Assembly (NCBI RefSeq): GCF_013004375.1
Contig: NZ_JABERI010000022.1
Coordinates: 16,088-80,087, forward strand
DNA length: 64,000 nucleotides
Source of the DNA: Acinetobacter terrae
Lineage (GTDB): Bacteria > Pseudomonadota > Gammaproteobacteria > Pseudomonadales > Moraxellaceae
Direction: 5' to 3'
The position numbers and the translations under genes were made by a program. Position 1 is the first letter of the stretch. Each line of letters begins with the position of its first letter. The notes beneath the pieces are model-generated. The model was given only the letters and a program-made list of their open reading frames with translations. It ran no database searches and was not told where the DNA came from. Below are positions 63,829 to 64,000 of the stretch, piece after piece.

Positions 63829-63857
63829 AAAAAGCCACTACTTCAGTGGCTTTTTTT
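63829..63857. terminator. Terminator after DUF2147 copy 4
   Basis: Stem aaaagccact / agtggctttt with a 5-nt loop and T run. Confidence 0.8.
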
Positions 63858-63897
63858 ATGTATAAAAGAACTTATTTTTAATTAATTCAATATATTA

Positions 63898-64000
63898 GAC
63901 CTCTTTCATAAATCATTTTTACTCAGCTCCAAGTTATAGATTCCAGCAATTAAATTGAATCTCAAACCGAGTCTTTTCGCTCTATTTCGATAACGTTCCG
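63898..64000 (-). mobile_element. IS5-family insertion sequence, end only
   Basis: The right edge enters an insertion sequence. Its terminal inverted repeat probably begins near 63898 with gacctctttcataaatca, preceded by tta. The transposase C-terminus reads on the minus strand. The other end lies outside the window, so the element size and target duplication cannot be checked. Confidence 0.65.
63906..64000 (-). CDS. IS5-family transposase, C-terminal fragment
   Basis: About 30 residues before a TGA at 63906-63908: ERYRNRAKRLGLRFNLIAGI followed by YNLELSKNDL. The RYRNR.KR.GLRFNLIAGIYN pattern is the well-known C-terminus of IS5-family DDE transposases. The rest of the gene continues beyond the window. 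The assignment rests on motif memory and a plausible inverted repeat just outside the stop. Confidence 0.7.
   Translation of the reverse strand, partial: ERYRNRAKRLGLRFNLIAGIYNLELSKNDL

Overview
The window looks like chromosomal DNA of an Acinetobacter species (Moraxellaceae, Gammaproteobacteria). This rests on low GC content (AT-rich spacers, coding regions around 40% GC by eye), an OmpA very close to the A. baumannii Omp38 type, a membrane-bound PQQ glucose dehydrogenase close to A. calcoaceticus GDH-A, an AcnD-type aconitase and typical Acinetobacter small membrane proteins. I see no rRNA, tRNA, CRISPR array or prophage. The assignment comes from remembered protein families, not from a database search.

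Layout. 1-6160 holds mostly minus-strand housekeeping and small genes: a truncated AHSA1/SRPBCC protein, RraB, a DUF4041-like coiled-coil protein, RluA, a SIMPL protein, several small membrane or hypothetical proteins and a 47-residue zinc-ribbon protein. 6300-7740 is an AT-rich accessory block with an MltR/HEPN-like protein and a PD-(D/E)XK-like protein. It sits at the 3' end of acnD (7790-10396), and a second, diverged copy of the acnD tail plus its terminator lies inside it. 10944-16378 holds a membrane-anchored multicopper oxidase, YgfZ, a Sel1-repeat protein and an AEC transporter. 16473-21060 is a minus-strand operon of an OprB porin, a TonB receptor closely resembling the PQQ receptor PqqU/YncD, and an old-yellow-enzyme oxidoreductase. 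21460-31644 is core metabolism: mutM-ppiC, mscL, typA, a xanthine permease, rsmC-lysP, a hydrolase and ompA. 32023-36737 has a FimT/GspH pseudopilin, a thiolase, a VOC protein and cysI-DUF934. 37071-43677 holds two tandem quinoprotein glucose dehydrogenases behind a second OprB porin. 43818-49989 is a fatty-acid/CoA module: an AMACR-like CoA transferase family III protein, divergent from an AraC regulator, a thiolase and a FadB/FadJ-like protein. 50280-61461 holds small genes, two methyltransferase or acetyltransferase genes, hemolysin III, an MFS carrier, a metallophosphoesterase, a phospholipase D family lipoprotein, PlsC, HflX and LrgAB. 61547-63811 is a tandem array of four DUF2147 secreted proteins, the third broken by a stop codon. 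The 3' end of an IS5-family element enters at the right edge.

How the genes fit together. The clearest theme is periplasmic sugar oxidation. Two OprB porins could admit sugars, two membrane quinoproteins could oxidise them with PQQ, and the PqqU-like receptor could import PQQ from outside. No PQQ biosynthesis genes are visible. The second theme is recent gene gain and duplication: the acnD-tail duplication around accessory genes, the tandem gcd duplication that carries its terminator, the block-duplicated DUF2147 array, and a 27-bp tandem duplication over the start codon of the AraC regulator.
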